Below are positions 52,650 to 64,000 of a DNA stretch of 64,000 bases, in pieces. The DNA is from Cristatella mucedo. Taxonomy: Eukaryota > Bryozoa > Phylactolaemata > Cristatellidae. Positions within the stretch are counted from its first letter, which is position 1. Each line of letters begins with the position of its first letter. The notes beneath the pieces were generated by a model. That model ran no database searches and was not told where the DNA came from. It saw nothing but the letters and a program-made list of their open reading frames with translations. The translations under genes and the position numbers were made by a program. Location of the stretch: the NCBI GenBank assembly GCA_009760855.2, contig WPIO01000035.1, positions 1,894,501 through 1,958,500 on the forward strand. Reading direction: 5' to 3'.

Positions 52650-53029
52650 AGCTGGTCGCAGGCCAATGTCACCTTAATGGCCTGTGCAACATCGCAGGCC
52701 ACTGCCTCTGTCGTGGATGCCACTACCTCTCCGTGGGCAGTCTCACTGTCTGTCGCCTTAGCCAACGCCGTTGCCCCATGGCACACCATCGCCGCCTGGC
52801 CGTACGGCACAGTGTGGAGAGCCGATGCCTCCTGCCACACGGCGGCGACCTGGCAAACCTCTCTCGCCCGACACACCATCGGTGATTGCTGCTACAGCTT
52901 CTGGTCACTCCAGTCATCCCTACCAGTCCTACTAGCCTTTACCCACTCACTTTGCAGTAATCACTCTCTATCAGCCTGTGGCTTCAACGACTCCTGAGCC
53001 GTCAACCCCTGCCCTTTCCTAGCTGCATA

Positions 53030-53290
53030 CCTCAGGTCTTACAGCCGAAGCCTCTCCTCACCTTCAGGACTTGCAAACACTTGAAAAGCTTTGCAAGCAG
53101 TGGGGCATAGTCCTCCTGCACCGCCTCTTGCAGGTACGACGCATACGTAAATGCACCGTCTGACAAGAACAGGTATATGTATGTGTGCCACATAGTCGGC
53201 TTGATGCCTTCCTCTCTGTGCTTTTGCTCCGACTTGAGCAGACAGCTAACGAAGTCGTCCCGGGCGTTGCAGTACTCCTAGTACTTCTGG
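53030..53290 (-). pseudogene. gag-like fragment of the GC-rich element
   Basis: The minus-strand frame gives RDDFVSCLLKSEQKHREEGI, then WHTYIYLFLSDGAFTYASYL and a stop near 53,030. The same frame can be followed back into the right terminal repeat (CSACPRIRRHLEEHC), interrupted by one stop. The similarity to retroelement capsid proteins is from memory of the pattern and needs a profile search. Confidence 0.4.
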
Positions 53291-53639
53291 AGTACTACAA
53301 AACAGTGCTCTTCCAAATGCCTACGTATTCTGGGGCAGGCAGAACACCGACGCTGGTTCGCAGGAACGTATATTGTCGCTTGTGCCTGCAGTGCTCCCCC
53401 AGAAACAACTGCCCTCTGCCAGGTTGGCGTTCCTTTCTCCCCACTCCTTCCCAGTCACAACTCATACTGTGAGTCGGCAGGAGGACAAATTTGGCCAGTG
53501 GATAAATCACGGCCTTTAGACCACAGCCGTGCACTGGCCTGTCGCTAGGTCACTACCACTTTGCCTGACTTGCAGTGAGCCGACAATGCCAGCGACTTGA
53601 GCCCTGCACAGAGCACCACAAAACCACAGTTAAAATTCA

Positions 53640-54580
53640 GATAGCATAGCATTGAATTAGCGAGTACAATCTTAAAAAGTGTAAATGAGGATGTCTGACA
53701 CATATAAACGTGTTTCGGTACACATGTTGACAAAATTCACAAACCTTGAATGTCTTGTGTCACTTGTTACTTGAACAACATTTGTATATGCAAAGTACAC
53801 AATTACTTTCCTGGAGATGTTTTGCCGTTAAATTATAGGCGATCGTCAAAATGTTGTATTATTTTTACAACTGAGATCTTTTTCAGGTAATTTATTGTCG
53901 AGAAAAGTGGCAATTAAATGTCTAAATGGCCCACGATATACAACTAAACGGAACAAGGGAAAAACTTACCGTGAAAAATCTGTCTACATAAGCACGGCTT
54001 TCAGACTGTATGCTTAGTCTCAAAGGTTTTTCACCTGGTCGCACACTTAACAATTCCATGAAATAAAAGCACCGGTTTCAATATGACAATCATCCGGGTA
54101 ATCAAATAAGTTCTAGTTGTAGTATTGCTAAACGTGGTGATGCTCAGCCAGGGACTCTGCATCAAACAAAGTCAGTCAGTGCATTTATGAAGCTCCATAC
54201 CAACACCTCTTAACTCATTGCCTGAACGGTCTGCCATCAGATAAATTCACTAATTCTAGTCATGAAATTAATCCATTTGACAAAGTATCAACAGGCATTA
54301 CGATGTAACTTGTCGCAAAGCATTTGCTAGCTCCATGTGGTTTGAATATGCTATGAATATACGTGGCAAAATTTTTAGTTATACTAATGACCGATAAACA
54401 TGTGGTAACACAGAATGGTATTATTAACCATGCACTTTGGGTGCTTATTATGCATTTAGACAGCTTGGAGTTTTATCTTGCCCAAAGTTGAACTTTTACA
54501 GTGAGAAATGATGTGATACTTAGTGACACTTAAGTGCAAGAACTTTTAACCGGTCTATGACCGATGAGATATTTGTATTT
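53640..54580. other. Stretch without a gene
   Basis: AT-rich. No exon or named repeat could be supported. Confidence 0.45.
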
Positions 54581-54584
54581 ATAC

Positions 54585-54785
54585 ATATGCCTACTGACAA
54601 AGTGCATTTCGCCACTAGCCCCATTGGCATGCTGACCCTGTGCATGTCATTTCCAACAAACCATGTTATCAGTCATCGTTCAACTGTGTATCCTTTGCAG
54701 CAATGTTAAAGCTCCAAGAAAGACATGGACTTCTCTGAGGTCGCTTTATCATATGCGTTATCATTATTATCATTATTATCGTGAT
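54585..54785 (+). mobile_element. L2-A 3'-UTR remnant
   Basis: ggcatgctgaccctgtgcat, cagcaatgttaaagctccaa and acttctctgaggtcgcttta end in ATT-like repeats. Confidence 0.8.
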
Positions 54786-55420
54786 TAATTTTGCTGTTAT
54801 CACATATAGGTTCAGAGCAATAAAAAATTCTCTAGATTAATTGATGAATAAGCTCTAAATTTTGTGAAAAACACAGTTTAAACATATCCATCAAAGACAT
54901 TAGTTTCATCCTAATTATAGATTAAATTAAGCAGTTTAAGAGACTTATCATTGTCCACAAGAAATTTCGAAGGTCAGAGTGGAATAATGGTAAATTGCTG
55001 TCTCCATAAAATAAAAAATTGTAAAGCCATCAACATTATTTAAATTTCTGAGGTGTAAATTAACATTTCTCTCAATTTAAAAAGGTATTTATCAGCTGAT
55101 CACGAAGAAAAAAAAATTGCTTAACCACATCCTTAAAATGGTAGCACACCTACTACTAATCGGCACCTTTAAAACGTCAGCATATGCACTTATCTTTTAG
55201 CAAATAATCGTGCTAGTGAAGTATCAAGTTGAAATAATACTGATTTAAATGCCATGTGTTACTTTTTTGGAGAGAATATAGTACGTTTTAAAATTCATCG
55301 TATACTTTGAACGTTTAAATTCGTCAAAAAGCAATTACTTTTCACACTTGGCTGTTATAAGGTTCTAATAAAATTGTTAAAGTAGCATTTTTAAACATAT
55401 GGCATACAACTTGCATTTAG
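54786..55420 (+). other. Intron-derived sequence upstream of the dead B exon
   Basis: It is colinear with 20,180-20,835, with the acceptor ttgcatttag preserved at its end. Confidence 0.65.
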
Positions 55421-55790
55421 GTACACTAGTTGTGAGATCTTAGTGTGTGCAACAAGCTAATGTTCCTTCTCCAAGGTTTGGAGTAATTCCAAATATCTTA
55501 AGCTGCGATGTTGAGCCTCTTTGGAAGTACGAGTTGTAGTATTTAAGATGGAATACAACAGGAACTGTCTCAAATTGCCCGAATGATGAAAAATATCATT
55601 ATAGCAAATAGCTATGGGCACCAAGGAGAACCTGGAGTTTGCAGCATCAGTTCTGCAATTGCCATCACTACTCAGCAAAATGGGATTCAAGATTTGAATA
55701 TCTTGTGAAAAGCTATGGTAATCGATCAATCTTCTGAAAGTTAACATTTCTAGATGAGGTCATCAAACTTTTATTGTTTGCACATGTAGA
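55421..55790 (+). pseudogene. Dead copy of receptor exon B2
   Basis: It follows B2 along its length: gtacactagttgtgag, then the gctgcgatgttgagcctctt region and atagctatgggcaccaagg. In the exon frame the eighth codon is TAG, further stops follow (tgtagt near 55,536), and one indel shifts the frame. The acceptor is intact but the donor is lost: the site corresponding to AGAG|GTGAGA reads acatgtagaa. It decayed further than the A copy at 49,857. Confidence 0.85.
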
Positions 55791-56674
55791 AATTGGTTTT
55801 CGACCTGCTTCATGATGCTATAGCTATTGATTTAACTGCAAGCACGAGGCATTCAGTTTACTTATTTAGATGAATAATTATAATCCAACTAACGTTCCCT
55901 TTACATGCAATAATGGTAAGTTCATTACGATCAAATAAAAATTGGAAAGTATTGTGAAACTACTTATGTAGTGGCTATGTCACTAGTTTAATTAATAAAG
56001 CTTGCTTCATCACATCGTGCAATTATTGTTTAAGTTACTTAAACGGATAATGGATACGGAATATTAAATGATATTTTCTAATTCAGTGACAAGGTTTATA
56101 AAGATGGACTAAAAGTATATACAACGTAGATGGCAAGCCCGAAGTGCATTTACAAGGTCTTTATTGAAAATTGCATAATTAATCATTAGTTAAGGTATAA
56201 CAATTCGAGTTCTAGTAGATTAGCTAAATCTGAACCTCGTGGTCAGGTTTATTTTCTTTGGTGAATCAACAATATGCCAAGTATCGATAATCGGCATGGA
56301 TAGAAGTTTTTTATTCCAGTAATTAAATTCAATTTATATATAACTCATTTTTTAAATGCATTTCAAAATCCCACGATAAAATATGTGTTGCGTTCATGTG
56401 CTTTAATTTAATCGTGAATATTTTACTAAGACCTGAAATGTTACAAGCAGTACTTTAAATTAACTGAGATTTAACTAACTGTATTGTTGTGAAAGTGAAT
56501 GGTGTCAAGGAAAAAAAACATTCCTGTTCCAGCAAGCTTTAGGCAAAGGATTTTCCTAATGACCCCATATAAAACTTCTCAAGTAGGATTAAGTCCCTGG
56601 CCAAATAATACAGTTTCTTGGCTGCTGTGGACTATTATGAGCCAGCAGTGAAAGCAGTTGTCTGCCAGTCAAAC
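55791..56674 (+). other. Intron-derived sequence of the duplicated block
   Basis: No gene. The right end aligns with 22,375-22,440 (tggactattatgagccagca against the left copy). Confidence 0.55.
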
Positions 56675-56905
56675 TCTCTCTTTCTCCCTGTCTCTGTCTT
56701 TCTCTCTCTCCATCTCTTTCGTTAATTTACATACATATAAATATGAATATATATATATATATATATATTAAGATCGCTTAGGTATATGTATATCCCTCTC
56801 TTCTACTACTCTGTAGCTCTTCCTTGCACCTCCCTCTCTCCCAGACTCACTTGTACTCTCTAGCTATCTCTTTCTCTTATAATCTCTCTTTCTCAGTCTT
56901 TCCGT
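56675..56905. repeat. Degenerate CT-rich tract with a TA run
   Basis: It is the counterpart of the long CT microsatellite at 22,441-22,762, with many interruptions and a TA run at about 56,748-56,769. Confidence 0.85.
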
Positions 56906-58379
56906 TCCTCAAAGTTTTCCCATTTTTAAGTGGGGATGCATCTAATCATACTCTACTAATGTATCAAAATGAATTTACACAATCTGCTATGTGTTAATTT
57001 AACCAAGCCTGATAAGCTAATTTGCATTGAATGTTTTTTAAATTTTCAAATATCATTACAATTTTATAATTTTGAGATGGGAATGAAACATTAGGCTGGT
57101 TTAGTACAAATGTAAGGAAAAGCCATCATCATTCATTGAAACATTTAAGGTGTGTATAGTTTTCTAAATTAAAATGAGGGAAACGGACATTGAATTACCC
57201 ATAGGTTATTTAAATTGTGATGATTGACATTCTGTTTTTGAATTGCCAATTTTTTTTATAAAAGGACTAATGCATAACATATTACAGGATTTAAAAAGAA
57301 ATTAGAACCGACTAAATGGCCAGCTGCTGCTTTCGCCTATGGTGGTGCTTTGGTCACATCAAGCCTTTCTGGCAGCCATCTAGGATGGTTGCGAACATTA
57401 GTGCCTTGACTATTTGTCTAAAACAAACATGGTTCAAGTATTCAAAATTGTGATCAAGTCAATTAAACATCTGTAAATTTGAGGAAAGTAATAGCAAACT
57501 TGCAAAAATGTATATAATGATTAAAAAGTTGCTAGACAAATTCTGGTGGAACCTACTATATGGTAACCGTTATTCCTTGTATGGGAAATTAATTTTTCTA
57601 GTATTCCAAGTGTGAGAATACTCTGTAATCATATCATAAATTATCAAAATACCTACATCTAGGCACCATAAAAGACATTTAAGCACAAGTAAAAATGTGC
57701 TGCAGAAAAAACAGACCATAATAGCAATTATTGGGCCTACTAGAAGCATTTTAGTCTTATAATTATGGTTTTGAAATCACATTTTTATGAAACCTATGTT
57801 TTCGAGCATCGACAAAGAGACAGTAATGCAAATCTTAAAATTAATTGGGCTGTACCTGATCAATTGTTAGGTTTCTTCCAATAAAATCATGGATCTCAGA
57901 GAAGTCACCACTCTCTGTATACAGTCTCCAGTCCTGTCTAAAAAAATAATTATGTGACAAAACAATAAACTAAAGTTACTTTATATGGGTTAGTGTAACG
58001 TTTAATTTCAAAGCACACTATGTAAAATCTGTTGTGGTGTTTCTAATTTGCCACAGGATCGTCAAACACTCACGTTTCTTCATGAGCATGGTATATTAGA
58101 CACTAAAAGCGAGCAAAAATTAAGCCAGATAAATAGGGCTAAATGCAGCATGAAGACTTAAATTAAGCAACGAATATATTAGACCTCTAGAAAGTGTACT
58201 TTGTGATTTTTATTTCTTTCTAGAAATTTTAAAACGATAGAGATTCCAACTATATGCAAGTTATTAACTCTTGATCTTGATCAGGTTTGGTTTGAACAAG
58301 TTTTACTGAGTTTGCAGACGATCTAGACACTATTCACGATTCCTGATAATCAGAATCTGCACGAAATCTTAAGGCAATA
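56906..58379 (+). other. Intron-derived sequence, nothing else recognised
   Basis: It aligns in parts with 22,850-24,010; the clearest part is 58,010-58,160, with caggatcgtcaaacactcac. No exon is supported. Confidence 0.55.
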
Positions 58380-59870
58380 TCATATATGGCTACGCTCAAA
58401 GTTGCTGGCTATACCAGGTTAGCTCATTACCTCGTCATTATTGTGGTGACAAGCAGATGGCTTCACCAGCAAGTGGCTTCACCAGATTTTGTCAACAAGA
58501 TAAACAGTATCACAGAGTCCATCTCTACGGTAGCAGGATACCATCTGGACTTTTTTTTTAGTTACGATAACACAAGACCTTTATACATTGATCTATTGCA
58601 ATACCTCAATTCCTGCATTCAAGATTGTTACGAGTGAGCCTTTCTTAAAATTCGTTTCATGTGAAAATGCATTGCTATTCTTCTTCTCGACACTAATCCT
58701 ATTATACTTACATCAATATTATATCAACATATCAATATTATACTTACATCATCATCTTCGACTAAAATGCTGAACTAACAAGATAAATACGTCCCTAATC
58801 CCAGTTTAGGTCCTCGCACTTTTGAAAAAAAAATGTTGTTAGGCCAATTGTTACGAAAATGACACTACAAACCAAAACTTAGCAGCCTCTATCTAGTTTT
58901 CCTTTACCCGTTCCCGTCTAAAATACCCAAGCGAGTTACGGCAGACTAACTGACCTCTTGCATTCATACACAAAACATAAGGAAAAAAAGTTCACGTCTG
59001 GTTGTAGAGCTAATTACTCCCGAGTCAGCATTGGTATGGGTGTATATTGACATTGTCGGGATTGCCGGCTAATCAAATATATTCTTATTATCGGTTCTTC
59101 TTCATCCTTCTACCCGTTTTGATACAGTCCGTCTCCTATTGAGTTTTAAGCATCTCGCATATTGCCTAAGCATCACTAACACTGCTCTGCACTATTTCAG
59201 GTCCCATCACAGTGGGGTATTCCGGAGTATTGATAAGTACGGACAAGTTTAAACAGAGTAACAAGTTAAGTGCATAGTTCCATATTGATCCCTGCTCGGA
59301 GAGCTTTTTTTCAAAGGATAGAACTTGTTTCATACCTATATGCTTACCAACTACGTTCTATGTTATCACTTCAAACCTAATAACACTTAGTTGCACCTCC
59401 ACTTTGATTCATTATCAGTTCTACAGCACATCAAATTCACTCAACACTCGTGTCTTCGTATCTATGACATCTCACCTGTAATAAAGGTAATGTCAACATT
59501 TTAAAAACGATACAGCATATCGAATCGGTATGGGCAAACCAAGCACAAATTAGAAATTGGAAAACCTACGACTCAAAATCAGCTCGGCTGAAAAATTATA
59601 CTTGGAACCAGCACACATTATCAATATCAAATCCCAGGTTTAGTTTTATCAGACGATACATCTGCTGACCTTCAGTTAAATCTGCCTAATTTTAGCTGCA
59701 AAAAATTTTTAAATTACGTGTGTGCTTAGACAGTTCACTAAACAGAAATTGGTCGATATTTATGTGGCGTCTTGTCTTGACTTCTACAACTGTATTCTTG
59801 CTGGTCTCTAGTAGCCAGTAATCATACATAATAGTCAGTGTGAAACTTCACAGCTACAATGCATCATATA
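58380..59870 (+). mobile_element. Very old L2-A copy (counterpart of 24.7-26.6 kb)
   Basis: RT words in order include agctaattactcccgagtca (RANHSTESAL region), atcactaacactgctctgca (GITGTALQ region) and a worn ACLD...LVDIYVASCLDFYN region near 59,720-59,800. It is shared with the left block and therefore inserted before the duplication. Confidence 0.7.
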
Positions 59871-60894
59871 CATGTATCAACGGAAGCTTTGATCATCAAT
59901 ACACGTTTAAGTAAAAGAAGATTAAGCTGTAGATTAGCAAGCATTGCTGGTAACACCATCACCTGCCTGTTAAGCATAGAATCGGTAACGAAAGATTTTA
60001 CTGGTTTACATGGATGTACCTACCATTCCTATTTTTCGACTAAGAGTCTCCCAGCCACAGACAGGCAATACGAAGTTTTTCTTGTTGGAAGTAAAAATCG
60101 CTCATTCATTTACAAAAAACAACATGTCCTGAAAATTAATTGTTGCTGCATAGTGTGGTTGATCCTTTCAATGCATTGTCGTGTACATGTATTATCACTG
60201 ATGTAATTCTGTGAACTATAAATTTGTTGCAGCTGTTGAGTTAGCACTAATGCATGACTTTCTTTAAAGCTTAATCAGTTACAGCTAAAAGTGTTTAGGG
60301 ATGCCATAAAATTAAAGCTGTTTATTAATTCTTGTCGAAATTTAAAATTTTCATGCAATTGCTTAAAATTAGCACCTACAAGCACTGGAGCCCAAATCAC
60401 AATGACTGAGCAGTTTGTTTTTGGTTTTTGAGCTTTTCTACGTCACCGTAAACTCTCGGATTCTATACTAGCAGTCTTTGTTAAGCTTATTGCCTAAAAA
60501 TCTCACTTTCCAAAGATAGACCTCCTTGCATCAGACGTTACCTTGTGCTTCGTATAGACCTCATTGTTTGGAGATCTATTAATGTAGTGAAAAACTTAAT
60601 TGAGGTTTATTTCAACCAATAAAATTCCTAACTAAACTAGTATAATTATCTGGAGGCTACAGAAAACGCAAAATTAGACTATAGCCTGATGGTGTTACTG
60701 TCAAAACTGAGTGAGTAGGTGTGTAGTCTTGGCTCTGAAAGTTTCAAGACAGGCCATTATTGGACAGCTTGCTCTCAACAGCAGACTTGTAATGTTTTGA
60801 CGAAATGCCTAATTTACTGTGACTAATACTAGGCAATGTGAAATATATAGAATGCAGACTGGCTATATATTTCAAAGGCTGCGGCTAGTTATTG
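59871..60894. other. Stretch without a supported gene
   Basis: A 115-codon frame at 59,859-60,206 has no recognisable domain and no splice support, and it starts inside the old L2. Confidence 0.4.
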
Positions 60895-61060
60895 ATATGT
60901 GCCATGCTGTAACTAGCCATACTTGCAGGCCCACCCTGTGCATGTTACCTCTGATCATGTTATTCTTTTCGTTCGTTGAGCTTGCTACCACAAGTTCTTT
61001 GATCTTGTTTCGTTCCTTCGAGAGTTCTATATCAAATTTAATATTATAATAATGATGATA
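60895..61060 (+). mobile_element. L2-A 3'-UTR remnant
   Basis: gccatgctgtaactagccat, cctgtgcatgttacctctga and a final ATT-like tail (taatattataataatgatg) follow the L2-A 3' UTR. Confidence 0.6.
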
Positions 61061-61483
61061 ACGTTTCTCTAGTACCCATTACGCTAGATATGCTCCTATA
61101 AACTATATTAGCTTGGTTGCTAATATTTTCACCTACCCGTATTCTTTTCTTAAGTATCTTTGATGGTTACTCTTCTGTCAAAAAAGGCTGCAACATTATT
61201 ATTATGTAAACCGGAGGTCACAACAATCTGCCATTTCTTTTAACTTGGTGACACTGCTCCTATTTTTGCAAGGCCTCAGGTATTCCTTCTGCAGTTTCAA
61301 TTATTGCATAGGAAATATTTTTGGTCTTATTTGATGATTCAAATTATTCCAAGTTTATACAGGCATTTAATGTGTACAAGTAGTTACCTTAATCACCATG
61401 AACCTTCAAGGACATTAGCAAAATATTATATTCACCTAGTGTTCTTTGATTGTGAAACTCACAGAACTTTTGCTATAGGAGCA
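61061..61483. other. Spacer, nothing recognised
   Basis: No feature could be supported. Confidence 0.4.
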
Positions 61484-61700
61484 ATCACACTCATACACAC
61501 CAACCCCCCACCCACACATAAACACACATAGGCACACACATACACACGCACACACTCACAAACAAACACTCACATACATACACACATACTCAAAACAAAC
61601 ACAAATACACATACACATTCATACACACACATTCGCAAACACACATACACACACACACACTCACGTACGCACACTTAGACAGACACACACACACACACAA
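61484..61700. repeat. CA-rich microsatellite
   Basis: CA repeats with frequent interruptions. Confidence 0.95.
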
Positions 61701-63897
61701 AGATATCCTTTGCATCAATGCTAATTAATACGCAATTAGTTTCAAGGATACTAACTTCTGCTAGCATATATTGAACAATACAACTCTGACTTGCTAGTAG
61801 TTTTCTAAATCTCATAAAAATAGTAAGTGCTAAGAACTATTTTACTCTTGATATAGGAATAGGAAGGGGAGTTATGAAAACATATAGAGAGAGCTTGCGG
61901 ATTACGAATGGCTTGGTGTGATTTGTACATTTTCCACGCTACAAATGTGTAACTTAATGAATTCAGCTATAGATTCCCTGTCTGTACTTAAGAGCATTGC
62001 TGTCCAGTCCACGTACTCATTTCCATACCTTCCTATATCGAGATCTTAAGTAAAATTAAAATGAAGATACCGAGTAACTTAAGTTGCACCATCCACTCAA
62101 GCTAACGATCTTTACACTTCATGCTGTGTGCTCTTCTCACTGCTCACTTATCACCTTATTTCAGGCCTCTCACTAATCTCGGTCTTATCATCAAGCACTC
62201 TGCTTTGTTCTGTGTTAGCATGCTAGCCTTTATGACTCACCCACACTGCCAAGCAAGTGTTCAGTTGCCTAAACGGCCAAGTATTATCTGGTACCGTTTA
62301 TTTTACACCCAAAGGTATTATTATTCACTTATGCATAAGGTCTAGGAATATTCCAAAGGCCTACAGTTTAATTTTGAATGCTGATTTATTTACAGAAAGC
62401 TGTAACGTGCATGAAAAAACGTTGTTCGTATTAGGAAGCTCTTCTAACGAGCTAACAATATTGTACTTGTGTTTCATTAGCGGCCATTAAGCAAGCACGA
62501 GCATTCAAACTTTAGATTAAATAGGGAGACCTTGCAATAAAAATAACTTTATTGGCTATTTTTTTTAGCTTGAATAAACTTGAATGATTTTGACTAGTTA
62601 CTGGGAAAAAGTTTCGAAGTTACCTGTTTAGAAAATTCTCTCTGGTATTCACCATTTTATCATAAATAAAAGGGAGCAGCATTATATATTTTTCTCTGGC
62701 TATCGAAAAACCAACAAAAATGTAGTAATTTTTTCAGTCTCTTAGTCATACATTTTACTGATTCACTCACTACGTAGCTAGATTCATTTATTTATTTGTT
62801 TTGAGCTAACATATGCAAAGGTTGTAGCCAAATCCTGTACAGCTATTAATTGCTGTAGCGTTTGAGGAATAGTAGTAGGACTACTGCTACAGTATTCATC
62901 ATTTTATCAACATTAAATGGAAATGTTTTTGCATTCATGGGAAATATTGCCAATATTAAAGTCTATGCAATTACAATCTTTAACACAGTAGTAAACAAAA
63001 TTGAAGTGTATGCTGCAGTAATGGCGATTGTTGCCTTGATTTTGACGGATTTAGCATAACCGTTCTCTCATTCCTAATAGACTTTATTCTGTATTATCAT
63101 GATGCACCTTATTCTAAAATCATATATAATACTTTGAATTTGAATAGAAACTATACCTAAGAATTTCGCGAAAATCTACTTGTTTATCTATAACTGAATG
63201 GTTTAGTGCTTATTAATGGCAAATCGATATTCCCGTGTGCAAACTAAAATTAGGTTGGAAGTTAGCAGCTATCTGAAAGCGTTACGCATGTTTTTATAAA
63301 TTTGAAAGCATTTTTAAAACAACCGCAAACTCCATTGCTGCTTAAGTAAAAACAGATATAGATGGGATTATATTTATGAAGCAGCTTTAAATAATAATAA
63401 TAAGGAACATCAGGGAGGACATCAAAAATGGTTTCCACAGAATGGACTGACATTCTCACCTTGCTATTGATTTTAGCTTTGAGTAATATTGCTCAAGATG
63501 ACAATTAAAATTTTATAGGATTATATTACGCAGAAATATAATGGGGCATCTGTTTAGTTAATTTTTAAATTTTAAAAAGCCTATACATTTTCATGATCCA
63601 GAAAATATCTTTAAATTTACTTTGCATGTTTGAATAAAAAAATGGGTTTTTTCATCCGGTTTGAATATGAAAAATTAAGGCAGTTTAAATTGCTTCAAAA
63701 TTAGTATTTATCTTATCAAACTTTTTACCTACGCAATAAATCTTGAAAAATGGAGTAGAGCAACAGTAATATGCCACTAGTCAATCTAAAGTTTATTGCG
63801 GTCATGCTTTAGGATTGCCTTCGGGTTTAAACGTAGTACCGCTTTCATTGGATGCAACGTTCGGCGAATTTGTATTTATGCCTCTTAATAATTTCAG
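61701..63897 (+). other. Stretch without a supported gene; ends in a splice acceptor
   Basis: Short frames (for example 62,121-62,345 and 62,862-63,059) show no domains. The last bases, taataatttcag, form a good acceptor for the exon at 63,898. If that exon is used, this is intron or 5' flank of the next receptor-like gene. Confidence 0.4.
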
Positions 63898-64000
63898 ATC
63901 ATCAATGTGTACCCCTTTTAAAAAACGGTGAGATTGCGACGAATCGAACTCTCTACACGGCTTACATCATACCTGACAAATATTTCAAAGAATACATTAC
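63898..64000 (+). CDS. Third type-A Ig-like exon (partial, cut by the window end)
   Basis: After the acceptor atttcag, a phase-1 frame stays open for 34 codons to the end of the window. It aligns without a gap with A1, sharing LLKNGE, TNRTLY, IPD and FKEYI-type positions. The first Ig cysteine (Cys23 of A1) is Tyr here, so the canonical disulphide could not form unless another cysteine (Cys4 is new) replaces it. It is closer to A1 than to A2. It is either the next functional family member or a young pseudogene; the rest lies outside the window. Confidence 0.6.

Larger units (their letters stand above)
51719..53626 (-). mobile_element. GC-rich retroelement-like unit with terminal direct repeats
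   Basis: A repeat of about 0.31-0.33 kb occurs at 51,719-52,033 and 53,296-53,626 in the same orientation, flanking a GC-rich interior. Words such as gcaggaacgtatattgtc and acaactgccctctgccag occur in both. On the minus strand the interior holds a 226-codon Ala/Glu-rich frame (52,649-51,969). Another frame near 53,290-53,030 reads RDDFVSCLLKSEQKHREEGI and TMWHTYIYLFLSDGAFTY, resembling a gag-like protein. No RT is present. A short non-autonomous LTR element, or a gag-only remnant, is the best reading. Confidence 0.55.
48055..60200 (+). repeat. Right copy of the segmental duplication (paired with about 14,290-26,600)
   Basis: It is colinear and in the same orientation as the A1-B2 region of the receptor gene, including introns and an old L2-A. 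It differs by later insertions (51.4-53.65 kb element, 54.6-kb L2 tail) and by lacking the younger L2-A copies of the left block. Both receptor exons in it are disabled. The end near 60.2 kb is approximate. Confidence 0.8.

Noticed and set aside
51991-52677. A 228-codon Ala/Ser-rich protein on the plus strand
   Set aside because: The sequence is GC-rich and repetitive, and opposite frames are equally open. The gag-like neighbour argues for the minus strand.

Overview
This is animal nuclear DNA. It has spliced exons with GT/AG borders, introns of several kilobases, L2-type LINEs and the SINEs that use them, Ty3/gypsy LTR retrotransposons, and long CT, TA and CA microsatellites. Nothing in it names the species. 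An invertebrate with a repeat-rich, AT-rich genome fits best. There are no bacterial-style genes or operons.

Host gene (8,093-30,260, + strand). Five phase-1 exons can be joined in frame. They are two Ig-like exons of type B (372 nt each), two of type A (315 nt each) in the order B1-A1-B2-A2, and a last exon encoding one transmembrane helix and a cytoplasmic tail without tyrosine, ending in TAG. The product is a type I membrane receptor with at least four Ig-like domains. Its first exon(s) and signal peptide were not found. I do not recognise the family.

Duplicated block. The stretch of about 14.3-26.6 kb (A1, B2 and introns) reappears, much diverged, at about 48.05-60.2 kb in the same orientation. 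There the A exon has an in-frame stop and no acceptor AG, and the B exon has several stops. At the right edge (63,898 onward) a third A-type exon is still open but has Tyr where the first Ig cysteine should be. The locus therefore looks like a tandemly expanding and decaying receptor family.

Repeats. Two L2-like LINE families dominate. L2-A ends in (ATT)n and has one copy with an intact 754-codon frame (31,953-34,217). L2-B ends in (ACATT)n and all its copies are broken. One tRNA-headed SINE carries an L2-A-like 3' end. A second tRNA-headed SINE family has two near-complete copies and two worn ones. A broken Ty3/gypsy element (about 40.98-45.92 kb) holds an L2-A insertion in gag and a SINE in its 3' LTR remnant, each with a target-site duplication. 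A second gypsy gag/protease relic lies at 46.4-48.0 kb. A GC-rich, Ala/Glu-rich element with about 0.3-kb terminal direct repeats lies at 51.7-53.6 kb.

Most other open frames are decayed LINE pieces, simple-sequence translations or shadows. All identities and boundaries here were judged by eye.
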